Source: Rhizodiscina lignyota
Taxonomy: Eukaryota; Ascomycota; Dothideomycetes; Aulographales; Rhizodiscinaceae
DNA length: 64,000 nt
Reading direction: 5' to 3'
Assembly (NCBI GenBank): GCA_010015805.1
Contig: ML978127.1
Location: forward strand, 62,001-126,000
This document shows positions 1-12,455 of this stretch, one piece after another. Both the position numbers and the translations under genes were made by a program. The notes under the pieces are model-generated. The model ran no database searches. It was given only the letters and a program-made list of their open reading frames with translations, and was not told where the DNA came from. Position 1 is the first letter of the stretch. Each line of letters opens with the position of its first letter.

Positions 1-1509
1 GCTGAAATCTCCTACCCAACCCACTTCAATATTCGCCCACTTCTGGAGAGAAGCCACGGGGTCGCTGGTCGCGCTGGCCTCCTTGGTCTCAGGGTAGTCG
101 TATCCCAACTTGGTATGATCTCGGACATCGTTTGACGTCCACCAAACCGTTTCGTCGCCGTTGAACGCTTTGCGGAACGGTGCCAAAGGCGTGCCCGGAG
201 TTTCGGGCTCATGTCTCGGCTCGACGTACGTCGATAAGGGAAAACCCAGACTATCCCACCACGCGACGTCGTCGCCCTTGGGGTTATTGATGCCTTGCCA
301 GATGGCCAGAATGCGGTCGATATTGCTAAGAAGATGTCAGTCCTCATGACAAGACAGGAAGATTCGGAGTAACTTGCGCATGGTGAAGCCAAAAGACTGG
401 ATCGAAGCTTTGGAGATTGTAAGCATTTTCTGGCGCTTTTTTGGGGGGGTCAGATTATCGACTTACCCAGCGACCTCCGGATAGGACATTTGGCCTGTAG
501 CACGGTCTTCACTCGTCCCCGGTCCCATTCCCATGTAGCCATGAATGTTATCGTGGAAGCCCTCAAGGCTGTTCACATTATAAATCCCTTTCCTTCGGTC
601 GTCGACTTCGAAATGGTTCGAAATGACCTTCCAGGGGTCTCCGCCAAAGAACAAATCGTACAGATACGCAGCATCCGAGCTCGACCGCTGCATGGTCGGG
701 CCATACTGATTGTTGAAGGTGTCCTTAACGTACTCGTGGTCAGCCGTCCCCGTGGGTTTATTGTAGCCTCGGATGGTCTTGGTGGACAGCACTTTGATAT
801 CTTTGGGCTGATAACCCTGGATCTGGTCCCAATGGAAGCCTCCCTTAGGGTCGTTAGGAAATTTGAACTGGTAGAGGGGATTGTTCATCGGTTCATAGTC
901 CGTCTTTCCAGGACGACGAACGTGGATCGTTTTCGTCATGAGGATGACTGGGATCCCGTACGTGTACTGCTCTTGGTCGACCAGCTTCTCACGGGGCAGC
1001 AAAGGGTCAAAATACGGGATACGGAATTTTGGCAGAACGGTATGCTCCTGGCCTAACGCTTTAGCAACCTCCGCCGCGTGTAAGTACAAGGCTTGCTACA
1101 TCAATCCCGTTAGTGTTCTGGTTTCGGAATCCAAAGCAATTCATACCTCGAATTGTGCAAGATAAACGCGGTGCCACGTGGGAAATAGGACGGAACCATG
1201 GGCACAGTAGCCTGCCCCACGTTTATTCGGTGGCTCCCCTGTTGGCGTGTATGGGACATTTTCGACTCCGTCCCAGGCCCGGTACGGCTGACCGTGGATT
1301 CCTGAAATTTCATAGTAGGAGAATGGCTGGGACGAGATGTCATCCTTCATGAAAGCTTCAAGAGCCAGGAAGTACAAGTTGGCTAGGTCGGCATCCGCCA
1401 AGAAATCATCGATCTCCAGGCGTAGCGCTTGGCTGCCATCTGTTGGAATCACACCAACAGTCAAACCGTTGTCTTGGGCAGCCTGTAGTGCGACCGTGTC
1501 AACAGACAT
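1..1509 (-). CDS. Tyrosinase (type-3 copper polyphenol oxidase), C-terminus beyond window
   Basis: Oxidises monophenols and diphenols to quinones, as in melanin-type pigment formation. Inferred exons, in transcription order: 1509-1147, 1095-467, 407-378 and 325-1, continuing off the left edge. The start ATG at 1509 is followed by no signal peptide, so a cytosolic enzyme is likely. All six copper-ligand histidines are visible. CuA has GIHG (His72), YCAH (His104, with Cys102 placed for the usual thioether bridge) and PTWHR (His113). CuB has FHDNIHG and, across the joined exons, FDPVFWLHHANIDR. Introns are 51, 59 and 52 bp. The last one starts with GCAAGT instead of GT; only this join restores the HHANIDR frame. 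The gene is head to head with the laccase gene. The C-terminal latency domain is not in view. Confidence 0.93.
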
Positions 1510-3051
1510 CGTGAGGCTCTTTCTTCAAATAACTGACAACGAGACTGGACGCTTGACCGAAAGTTTGTGAAGATTTGGAAGTATCCTGAAAGAAAAAGGA
1601 CCGTTGTATCGAAGGAGTCAAGGATGTCTTATATGCTGATATCTTTTCAGCTCCCTCCTGCAGGAATTGCTCTTGTCCGATATCACATGTTCGGTGAACC
1701 GACACCTCCCTCAGGTTTTCCCACGACGTGTCCATCTTTCGACCAAACACTGCACGTCATATCCTGGAACGATTGCACGGAAAGTTTTAGATGTGGCGAG
1801 ACTTCTGGTTCAAAGTGACGACTCTCCCTACATTTCAGCCCTTCGTGCCCCGCAAGAAGCCTCGTGACAGCCAGTGGAGATGGGCCTATGTAGAGGGACG
1901 AGAAACAGAGGTAGGGCTGAAGAATGTGATTTTCATCCGTTCCAATCGTCTCCAGACACTTACCGCCGCCGCCAGGTGGACACCAGAATTGTCGTCGCCC
2001 AAAATCCCATATGAACTCTAACAAGAATACGGTAAAGGACTGCCTCCGACCTTTGTTCAGGTCAACAATCCCGTCCACGTATGTTGGCGGCCGCAATACG
2101 AGGAGGCGAATCAACAACGCAAAAGCGCGGGCTGAAAGCACTCTCGAGTCTAGACGCCTATCGAACAGTGTGACGGATGTCGTGTTTTGCGTGTTGCTGC
2201 ATACAAGCTGAGGGTGATCTGCTTTTCCACGCCAATGCTCGTCAAACTAAAGTACGCGAAGATGCGGGACATCCCGAAAACGCTTTGTCCAACTGATGTC
2301 CTGTTTCAGCTGCGGGGCCGCTGACCCTCCAAAATATTTTCCCGTCAATGCTATTCTACCATCACCATGTCTAATGCCTTGCATCCATTCTCTTTAGCGA
2401 ATGTCGTGAGTTTCGTTTTAGTCAAACTGTCAACAATGATCTACTTGGCGCCTTTTTTATTTCGTATTTCTGCCAGCGCTTTCGGTGCTTTATTTCATAG
2501 CCCGTGAGCCGTAACAAGTTCCCAGCTAGGCATGCAGAGCTTCCATCGTTGGAATGGAAACTGGGAAACTTATAAATACTGGTATTACAGCAAACGCCCA
2601 ATGTTTTCTCCTGGTTTGTCTGATCAAATCGTGCCTCGAAATGGAGCAAATTACTCATAAAAGAAAACCTTTTCGCATTGGGAGATCCCTTTTCAGCCTT
2701 CTCTTGTCTGCCGAGTTGCCTCGCTTAGAAAACAGCGAGTTAAAGAGGCCACTTTCAAGCCACCGACTGACTATCGAGTGTTCTCCTCCCAAGGCATGCA
2801 GGCTTATCACAACTTGATCATCAAATGCCGATCTCATTGTTCAGCTGAGCAGGGTTACTCTTTCTCGACATGCCTCTATGTCACGTAGACATCGCTCCGT
2901 GAGTTTAGGGGAGCAGATGGGTTTTTATTGCCTTCTGCTCCTTCTCCAGCCGGCCCCCTCATATTACTCTTGCTCTCTATCCATTCAAAAATTCCCAAGC
3001 AAATCACCGTACGTACCTCATCAGACCGATCTTACGCACCGACGGGTCGTC
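1510..3051. other. Intergenic region between divergent tyrosinase and laccase genes
   Basis: About 1.5 kb that must carry the promoters of both phenol oxidases. Short open frames exist (for example 1683-2141 on the minus strand), but none resembles a known protein. A pyrimidine-rich stretch at about 2930-2995, just before the preferred laccase ATG, looks like a fungal transcription-start region. I see no repeat or mobile element. Confidence 0.5.
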
Positions 3052-5236
3052 ATGAAGCTGGTTGAAAGGTTTTTGGCGGCTTTCACCCGTCTCTTGGAGT
3101 ACGTTACCCTGTCCCCCTATCATCATGAAGTGGCTCCTAGCTTCCAGCTCCCGCTGGCAGTTGACCACTACAACGATGTGATCGCTCTGCCGCCAGGCCC
3201 TATTTTCACGCCTCCGGGCTACGACACTTCGGACGACTTCCAATGCAACTACACTACTATGTTGGGCTGGACTCAATGCTGGACTCCCGGGAGTCATCTT
3301 GATTGCTGGCTAACCTCCCCGGATGGGCTGACAAACTTGAGCATTAATACTAATTATGAGAACGTGGAGAACACTCCCATCGGGGTTCACCGTTACTACG
3401 AGTACAATGTCACCGCCGGCGTCGTGGATGCAGACGGCCTCACCTTTCCCTATGGTAAACTCCTCAATGGGAGCTTTCCAGGCCCCTGGATCCGTGCCTG
3501 CTGGGGTGATACAGTTCATCTTAAAGTCAATGTTGACTCGGACTTTTACCAGGGCGTGTCAGTCCATGCGCACGGATTGAGACAATGGACCAAAATGCAC
3601 ATGGACGGAGTTCCCGGTATCACCCAATGCCCGATCGCTCCTGGAAGCAGTTTCGAGTACGTATGGCCCACAACCCAGTATGGCTCCTCTTGGTACCATT
3701 CTCACTACTCCCTCCAATACCCGGACGGACTACAGGGTCCTTTGGTAGGTCACGATACGTCCAAGGTATTTCGATGGATATCGAATAACTGACTTTAACT
3801 GTCCTTAAAACCAGACTATCCATGGACCAAGTAGCAAGGACTACGATTACGCCCCCGCGCTGCCATTGATTCTCACTGATTGGAGTAAGTGTCACGTTTT
3901 ATCTTTCACCTTACTGATCCATGAAGCTCATCGAAGTTCCTCCTTTCTCAGACCATAACTCCGCTTTCAACGAGTCGAGCTTATACCCCTGCATTCTATT
4001 GGGTGGAGTTGGAGACATTACGAAATGCCACCCTGGCACGACCAACGATACCGAAATAAAAGGCCCGCTTAGGCTCTCATTTCAAAGAGGCCAACGATAT
4101 CTGCTCCGCGTAATCAACACTTCTTATAGAGCCGGATTCACTTTTTCGATTGATAACCACGAGATGTGGATTGTCAGCGCCGACTTTGTCCCCATCACGC
4201 CGTACAATACCACCGCAATTAAGGTGAACATTGGCCAGAGATACAATATTGTCGTTGTAGCGAATCCTATCGACTCATCAGATGCGAATTTTTGGATACG
4301 AACCTACCAGTCACCCTGCGGATCAGTAGGCAGCCTGGGTCCTAACTACATGAACACTGGTATCATCAGCTACGACAATTCAACCGGACCCGATCCAACC
4401 TCCACCCAGTGGCCAAATGCACTGTCTAAAGAGTGTAAGGATGAGCCTCTATGCAGCATACAACCCATCGTTCCTTGGAACCCTCCTGGCCCGAGCAATT
4501 CCGATGTCCCGCGTGTCATCCTTTCAGGTAATCCACCACCTGACCTTCCCAACCTCTTTTATGCTATATACCCAAACAATTCCTATTTTCAACCACTCCA
4601 GATTCAGTGGGGGAATCCAACTTTTACCAGTCTCCAAAATATGACCTGGCAGAATTTATCTGTCATTGTACCGGAAGACTTTTCTGCAGATTTCAACAAT
4701 GTGACCTCCTTCACCTCAAAATGGGCAAGTTTTTCTCTTCCACTTTGTATCATCGTTGTATGCTTGGCTAAAATAACATGTTAGATTTATCTCAACATCC
4801 AATCCGACGGCAATCATCCAGTAAGTCAAAACAAACCAGATCAAATCAAATCAGCTCAGAACTGAGCACTCTCTCCCAGATTCATTTGCACGGCCATGAT
4901 TTTGCCATTTTCAACCTTACCTATTCCGATGGATCAGTTGAGCCTTGGGGTCCGTCCATTCCCCGACGCGATGTTTTCACAGTCCCTGGGGGAGGAAACG
5001 CCACAATTGCCTTCCCAGCAGACAATCCCGGTGCCTGGCTTTTGCACTGCCATATCGCCGATCACGCATCTTCAGGACTCGATCTGCAGGTCCTCGAAGA
5101 CCAGGTCGCGGCAAACAGCATTTGGCCCAAGGGTGACTCTCCTGCTCTTGCCACGGCGAGTAGCCTTTGTACCTCTTGGTCAAGTTGGTGTACAGCCCAT
5201 CCGACCGCGTGTGTTGAGACTGATTCCGGAGTCTGA
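3052..5236 (+). CDS. Laccase-type multicopper oxidase
   Basis: Oxidises phenolic substrates and reduces O2 to water. Inferred exons: 3052-3744, 3825-3894, 3952-4724, 4785-4820 and 4880-5236, giving about 642 aa. All four copper-binding blocks are present: VHAHGL (about residues 171-176), SWYHSHYSLQ (about 213-222), IHLHGHDF and HCHIADHASSGL. The residue at the axial T1 position is Leu. Many N-x-S/T sequons and the enzyme class suggest secretion, but the N-terminus is unsettled. The ATG at 3052 has a purine at -3 and follows a CT-rich leader. In-frame ATGs at 2914 (followed by a Leu-rich, signal-like stretch) and 2878 are alternatives. Intron 3 (4725-4784) has a GC donor, GCAAGT; joining TGG to ATT there gives the family-typical KWIYLNIQ block before IHLHGHDF. 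It lies next to the tyrosinase. Confidence 0.93.
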
Positions 5237-6096
5237 TCCCGTTGACCGTTCTCCCGGCCACGTCTGTCTTATTGCTCATTTTCGACTCGCGAACATTTAC
5301 CCTCATTTCTACTGACCTTCTAATGCCGGAAATTACGATCTTTTACGAAGCTCCGAATATAGTAGCAATTATGCAATTACCATTGGCACGACTGGTGGAA
5401 GTCCAACATATAGCTAGCACCATCCCCTCGACAGCAAAACTCACGAATACATATACTCTATCCTCTGTGTTTCCCTCCCCTTTCTTTCTTGTATGGGCTT
5501 TTGAGTCTTCCACCCTTTTTCTCGAGGATTCCGGAAGGAGCTGTCACTGCGGAACGTTTATACGATGTTGGCAAAGTTTGGAGCCAGGAAGCGCTTGAAA
5601 GGTGGGTTGCTACTCTGGATAAGGTCAAGGGGAAGGCTTCAGATAAAGAGGGAAGGAAGGCCAGACTGAAGATGTCGAAAGTAAATTGGAGAAGCTGGAT
5701 CCTGGTGAAGATGGAAAGGCTATGTGAGACGACGGCGTCGACTCGAAGGTGACGAGAAAGTTGGCCACAGCTTTCAAGACACTGATCAGCCGTACTGTAA
5801 AGCACCCAATAATAATAAAGTGGACGGATTTTCAAACGGTCTGCTATCATTATATACACTCCGAAGAATGCAGAACCGTGTTTTCGGAGATAGTCTCGCT
5901 TACGCTGAAGTGTAAGTTTAACTTGAGCACTACAGCTTCCCCGGCGGCCCTGGATTTTATCACATTGAGGTACTCAGAGACTTGACAGCTTCTCCAGCTT
6001 GAAGTATATTCGTTGAGTCTTTCTAATCATGCATTGTTGAGTGAGCCGACGCATTCATTATTTTCGATTCAATCGGTTATCGTCTCCATCGCCGTC
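5237..6096. other. Intergenic, no gene recognised
   Basis: This spans the 3' sides of the laccase (plus strand) and the oxidoreductase (minus strand), so it should hold both terminators. Open frames such as 5489-5752 (plus) show no family resemblance. I see nothing else in it. Confidence 0.4.
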
Positions 6097-7185
6097 CTAC
6101 GCTTCTCCAGAGATGCAGACTACAGCTTTTGCGAAATGCTTTTGGTCCTCCACGTATTCAAATGCCTCCTTTGCGTCTTCAAACACGAATTTCTTCTCGT
6201 CGTATGCAAGTTTGATGTCCTTTCCCTCAATGAATCCAACCATCTCGCGGAACTGTGACCGAGTGCCCAACACAACGCCTCTCAATGTGCAGACATTCCA
6301 CATACAATCCATGATACTAGGCACATCGTTGGTCTCGGATCCAGCAATGATTCCGGCAATCGCTATCACGCCACCTAGTCGCACAGCCTTCAGAGATTGG
6401 GCCAAGGTTGGAGGTCCGCCCACATCAAGAACGAAATCTACGCCTCGCCCAGCTGGAGTTATTTTCTTCGCTTTCGCTCCCCAGTCTTTGTCGCTTTTAT
6501 AGTTGAACACTTCCGTTGCCCCCAACGCTCTTAATCTTTCCGCCTTCTCAGGATTCGAAGATGTGGCGATCACTTTTGCTCCCGCAGCTAACGCGAATTG
6601 CATTGCTGCAACGCTAACTCCACCACTACCTTGAATTAGTACCCAATCTCCAGGTCCTGGCGATTTTCCTCTGAGCCCAAACAGTGCGTTCCATGCTGTT
6701 AGCGCCGAGCAAGGGAGCGTTGAGGCTTGGCTAAAATCTATATTCGAGGGCATATGAACGAGGCAGGAGCTGTGAAAGACGCCGTATTGTCTTAAAGTCC
6801 CATCGATAGCCTGGCCCAATCCTTCTTGTACATGCGAGAGGCTTACGATTTCGTCGTCCGGGCTTGCAAGGTCCGCCGAAAATACAGTGGAAGGGATCAT
6901 GTGCGTGATGACACGGTCGCCTGGTCTGAACTCCTTAACTTCCGGTCCAACATCTAAGACTACGCCTGCTCCATCAGAGAGCGGGATAAGATTGGGCTTC
7001 GCGATCAGGCCGAGCGATCCTTTCACCATTACAATGTCCCGATAGTTGAAGGAAGTCGCATAAAGCTTGACTAGCACTTCCGAGGGTCCGACAGACGGTA
7101 TTGGTACGTCTTTCTCAAGTATAAGTTTATCGAAGCTACCTTGGGACGAGAGAATCCATTGAGAGGTTCTCGCCGCGATAACCAT
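6097..7185 (-). CDS. Zinc-type alcohol dehydrogenase-like (MDR) oxidoreductase
   Basis: Intronless, 362 aa. It belongs to the medium-chain dehydrogenase/reductase superfamily and should be an NAD(P)H-dependent alcohol dehydrogenase or quinone-oxidoreductase-like enzyme. Visible features are a GroES-like N-terminal half containing GDRVITH, then a Rossmann half with the nucleotide-binding loop GSGGVSVAAMQFA and the following GAKVIATSSNPEKAERLRAL. The GHE-type catalytic zinc motif of classical alcohol dehydrogenases is not visible. The frame stays open upstream to 7281, but only through a TTG, so the ATG at 7185 (MVIAART) is taken as start. Substrate unknown. It sits tail to tail with the laccase. 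Confidence 0.9.
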   Translation of the reverse strand: MVIAARTSQWILSSQGSFDKLILEKDVPIPSVGPSEVLVKLYATSFNYRDIVMVKGSLGLIAKPNLIPLSDGAGVVLDVGPEVKEFRPGDRVITHMIPSTVFSADLASPDDEIVSLSHVQEGLGQAIDGTLRQYGVFHSSCLVHMPSNIDFSQASTLPCSALTAWNALFGLRGKSPGPGDWVLIQGSGGVSVAAMQFALAAGAKVIATSSNPEKAERLRALGATEVFNYKSDKDWGAKAKKITPAGRGVDFVLDVGGPPTLAQSLKAVRLGGVIAIAGIIAGSETNDVPSIMDCMWNVCTLRGVVLGTRSQFREMVGFIEGKDIKLAYDEKKFVFEDAKEAFEYVEDQKHFAKAVVCISGEA

Positions 7186-8163
7186 CTCTCCGAATGAAAA
7201 TGACGAACAAGGCGCCTTGGAGACGTGTGGAAGGAAGAAATTGTGACATTCAACAGGGTAATAAATGATGGGACTCTTCAACTACCTCAATTGAAGGTAT
7301 TTTTCTCCATGGGTGGCAGCCGGAGTTAGTTGGATGAACATATCCGATAAGGCCGTCTTGACGTTCAAATTGGCATTTCCCGGCATGTGAGATGGGTTGA
7401 TCAGTCTCATTTTTCACTGCTTTGTCCTCGAGAGCATTTGAGTCGGTACGGAGGTAAGATACTCGTGATGAGTGTAATAAGCTGTCTTTCGCCTTACAAG
7501 GATGCCCCTTTTCGTCCCGTGAACGCCACATCGTCGAATTATTGAAGGATCGCGCTCCTCCACAGGGGCTTCCTTAGCCCCGCTCTCTTGATTTGAGAAT
7601 GCAAGCAATTGTGCTTCTTGGTTTGCCGCTAGGCCTTGCGACAGCTGTCATCGAGCATGCTGAAACACACAGCTCGGTCCCCGATGTCGGCGATATGTGA
7701 GGTAATAATGGTCAGGCGGAGCTCCTGCTGCAAGCCTCAACAACCACAGCAGCATGTAGAGTCGAATGAGGTCAAGACGATCTTCAACAGGCCTCGCACA
7801 ACTGCAAAGAAAGGCAGTAAGAGCTCATGGAGCTACCCCTCCCCCGCCTCGCTGCAAAGCTCAACCATCCTGGTGGGCGTTCCGCGTGACGCGACGGTTA
7901 ATCCGTTTTTGCCCTTTGTCGTTGCAGAAGATGCTTCAAAAGGCCGCACTGCCGTCTCACGAGGCCAGCGTAGCACCAAGTCAGCAGGTCAATGCTCTTT
8001 GTCTACCGCTCCTTGCGGGCTTAGCTGGAGCACTCGTAACGGCAAGCAAGGCACGGCGCCGCCTTACATAAACCGAACAGCGGGGACCTTAAAGTGAGAC
8101 CGGAGAACGTACCGTTGTTCTCGGGCAATGGACTCAGGTACATGAGCGCTCGCGCCGTCGAGG
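7186..8163. other. Intergenic with a short ORF encoding a signal-peptide-like N-terminus
   Basis: An ATG at 7599 opens a short frame whose product begins MQAIVLLGLPLGLATAV, a good signal peptide, and meets a stop after about 33 codons next to a GTGAGG donor-like site. It could be the first exon of the downstream GH43 gene, but I could not find a convincing join to 8164, which would need an intron or introns of several hundred bases. The longer open frames at 7636-8097 and 7766-8071 are Arg/Ser/Pro-rich and unrecognised. Confidence 0.4.
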
Positions 8164-9380
8164 ATGAACATCCCGATCTATGGCCTCGGACACCACTTGG
8201 CTGATGATTACAACAATGCAGTTCTGACAATCACCAATCGGTCATGTGCTGATCCGTACGTGATCTACGCGCATGGCAAGTTCTACATGACATGGACGGC
8301 GGGCAACCGCGTCGAGATATGGTGTTCGCCCAGCCTGCTGAATTTCGAAGAGAACTGCTCTAAGCACAACATATGGTATGATTTTCTGGCATGCTTTCTG
8401 AGTTTCTCGTTAGTGAGACTTTCCCACAGGCAGCCTCCGCATGGAAAGGAATATTCTGGTGACATCTGGGCTCCAGGTACGCTGACCAAAGCCTGATTTC
8501 CTATTTTCAAGAGGCTAATTTCCTATCTACAGAGCTGCATGCCCTCCAAGGCCGATGGTACGTCTATCTAGCTGCCGACGATCCTCAGCATGGCAACAAA
8601 TCGCATCGCATGTATGTTCTAGGCGGTCCGCCCGCATCAGAAGACCCATGCAATGGCGATTGGGAAATGTTAGGTCCTGTGCGCAATATGCCAGACCAGT
8701 GGGCCATTGACGGCACGGTGATCCACCTCATGGGGCAGATGTACTTTGTGTACTCCGGGTGGCCGTTCGAGAAACAAGAAGGAAAGAATGTCCAAGAGCT
8801 GTTCATTGTGAGGTTGGCAAGTCCGACAGAGACTAATAGTGAGGCTGTAAGAATCTCGACACCGGAAAACACCTGGGAATGGAGCGGAGACGCCGGAATT
8901 AATGAGGGCCCACAGTGGTTAGCAGCACCAGATGGAAGCTGGGTGGGCATGGCTTATAGCTGTGCCGGAAGTTGGACGAGAGACTACAAGATGGCGACAC
9001 TGCAATTCGTCGGAAACGACCCGCTCGACCCAAAGGCATGGAAGAAGAGCAGAGAGCCGCTGTTGCAGTCTGCCGATACGGCGCCGTTCGGTCCAGGACA
9101 CGGCTCGTTTATCGAGATGGAGGGCGATTTCATCGGAGTATACCATGGAACAGACAATGCCACGGACGGATGGGGCAACCGGAAAGCTAGATGCCAAAGA
9201 GTGCAGTTCACCGAGGAAGGGCCACACATGGGCAAATTCTGCGGCCCTCTGACTACAGACGCGGACGTTTTCAGAGGCATCAAACAACCCCCTGGACATC
9301 ACGTTCACGTCGGAGGTATGAAGAGCTTCCTGCGCAGGGCTTCGCTGAAATTGGAGTCGATTCCAAAAATTGAGCCTTGA
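8164..9380 (+). CDS. Glycoside hydrolase family 43 protein
   Basis: Five-bladed beta-propeller glycosidase, probably acting on arabinan- or xylan-type side chains. Inferred exons: 8164-8375, 8430-8476 and 8533-9380 (368 aa from this ATG). The expected catalytic carboxylates are all seen: Asp in CADPYVIYAHGKFYMTW, Asp in WAIDGTV and Glu in INEGPQWL. The SGDIWAPELH block, formed by the second splice, is typical of the family. The N-terminus is uncertain: from 8164 there is no signal peptide, whereas a signal-like ORF lies at 7599. The true protein may therefore be longer and secreted. Introns are 54 and 56 bp. The C-terminal tail after the propeller is short and basic. Exact substrate unknown. 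Confidence 0.85.
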
Positions 9381-9950
9381 TGAGAGCTCCGCCGCATGTC
9401 TGCGAACGGTGTCTGGCGTATTACATGTGGACCTAGAAAGCAAGCGAGCGCTGATTTAATCATTATTGGTTCACTGTAGAGCTTTTTCTAGGCCGTATTT
9501 GAGCGTGTTCACGCTTTGTTTAATGCAGTTAGAATGGGCGCATCCTTCGAATGCCAAAAGACGACACGAATGTGTATGGTACGACTTGCATATCATGTCA
9601 AAAAACCGCTAGACTATAATATCTGATTTTGATTTCTACATGGACATATATTCCGTCCTCTTCATGACCGGAGGTTTGAATAGGCTATCGACGTTGGACT
9701 TGGGCGCGGGTACATGCCGTCCTATTTTTTGGGTACATGACCCCCCTGCCCTTCCTGCGCCCTAGTCGGCGAGTGTCGGCGTCCGCCACTCACGGCTTGC
9801 TTGTTGGATAACCGTCGCCTCAGACTGGAACCGAGCCTCGGACATGAGGAACAAACAGGGATCTCTTAACCTCCGTCATCGTTACCCTCAAAGTCTGCAG
9901 CTCTCGTGAGCTCTTCAATATGCCCAATTGTGCACTTCCACATCTTCGAC
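9381..9950. other. Intergenic, promoter side of ETF-QO gene
   Basis: This contains the 3' flank of the GH43 gene and the upstream region of the ETF-QO gene. In-frame codons extend the next gene to 9906, but only from a GTG. No repeat, RNA gene or extra ORF was recognised. Confidence 0.4.
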
Positions 9951-11928
<1,978 letters not shown>

Positions 11929-12455
11929 TGGCGTCCTCAATATCAAAGCACTTCCATGTACATATTTTGCGGGGAATGTACGAAGAGATATAATACAGAA
12001 ATGAGCTATTTGTGGCCGATTTGTCTATGTAACTTACGCGAAGTGCCCAACAAGGGTAACAATCAATGCAATTAATGCTGGAGCGTGCTCAATTGAGGCG
12101 GTTGACTTGGTGGAAATTAAGATATCAGGCGCTGTGCCAGATGGAGAAGCTTTTACCCGCGATATTCTTGTGTCTTATACGAGTATTGTGTATTGCATGC
12201 TCCTCTCAGAGTCTCTTGATAAGCACACTATATATACACGGCCTCGAGGGTGATAAATGAGCTGGCTACCGGTCAAACTGTAACTCCCGAAGGCGAACAG
12301 TTCTTGCACTTTAAGGTGAGTGAGATTATTTCAGAAGGCTTAGTTTTACGTTTTTAGAGTGTATATGACAATAGCATTCCTATTGAAATCTTTCATAACT
12401 TATTGGCTATGGCGACAATATGTACTAGTTGTTCCGTGTCTTCAACCCTACGAAA
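11929..12455. other. Intergenic between convergent genes
   Basis: AT-rich 3' flanks of ETF-QO (plus strand) and the F-box-like gene (minus strand). No additional gene or repeat was recognised. Confidence 0.4.

Noticed and set aside
1683-2141. 152-codon minus-strand open frame between tyrosinase and laccase
   Set aside because: No family resemblance, overlaps open frames on the other strand, and lies in a region that must serve as promoter for both neighbours.
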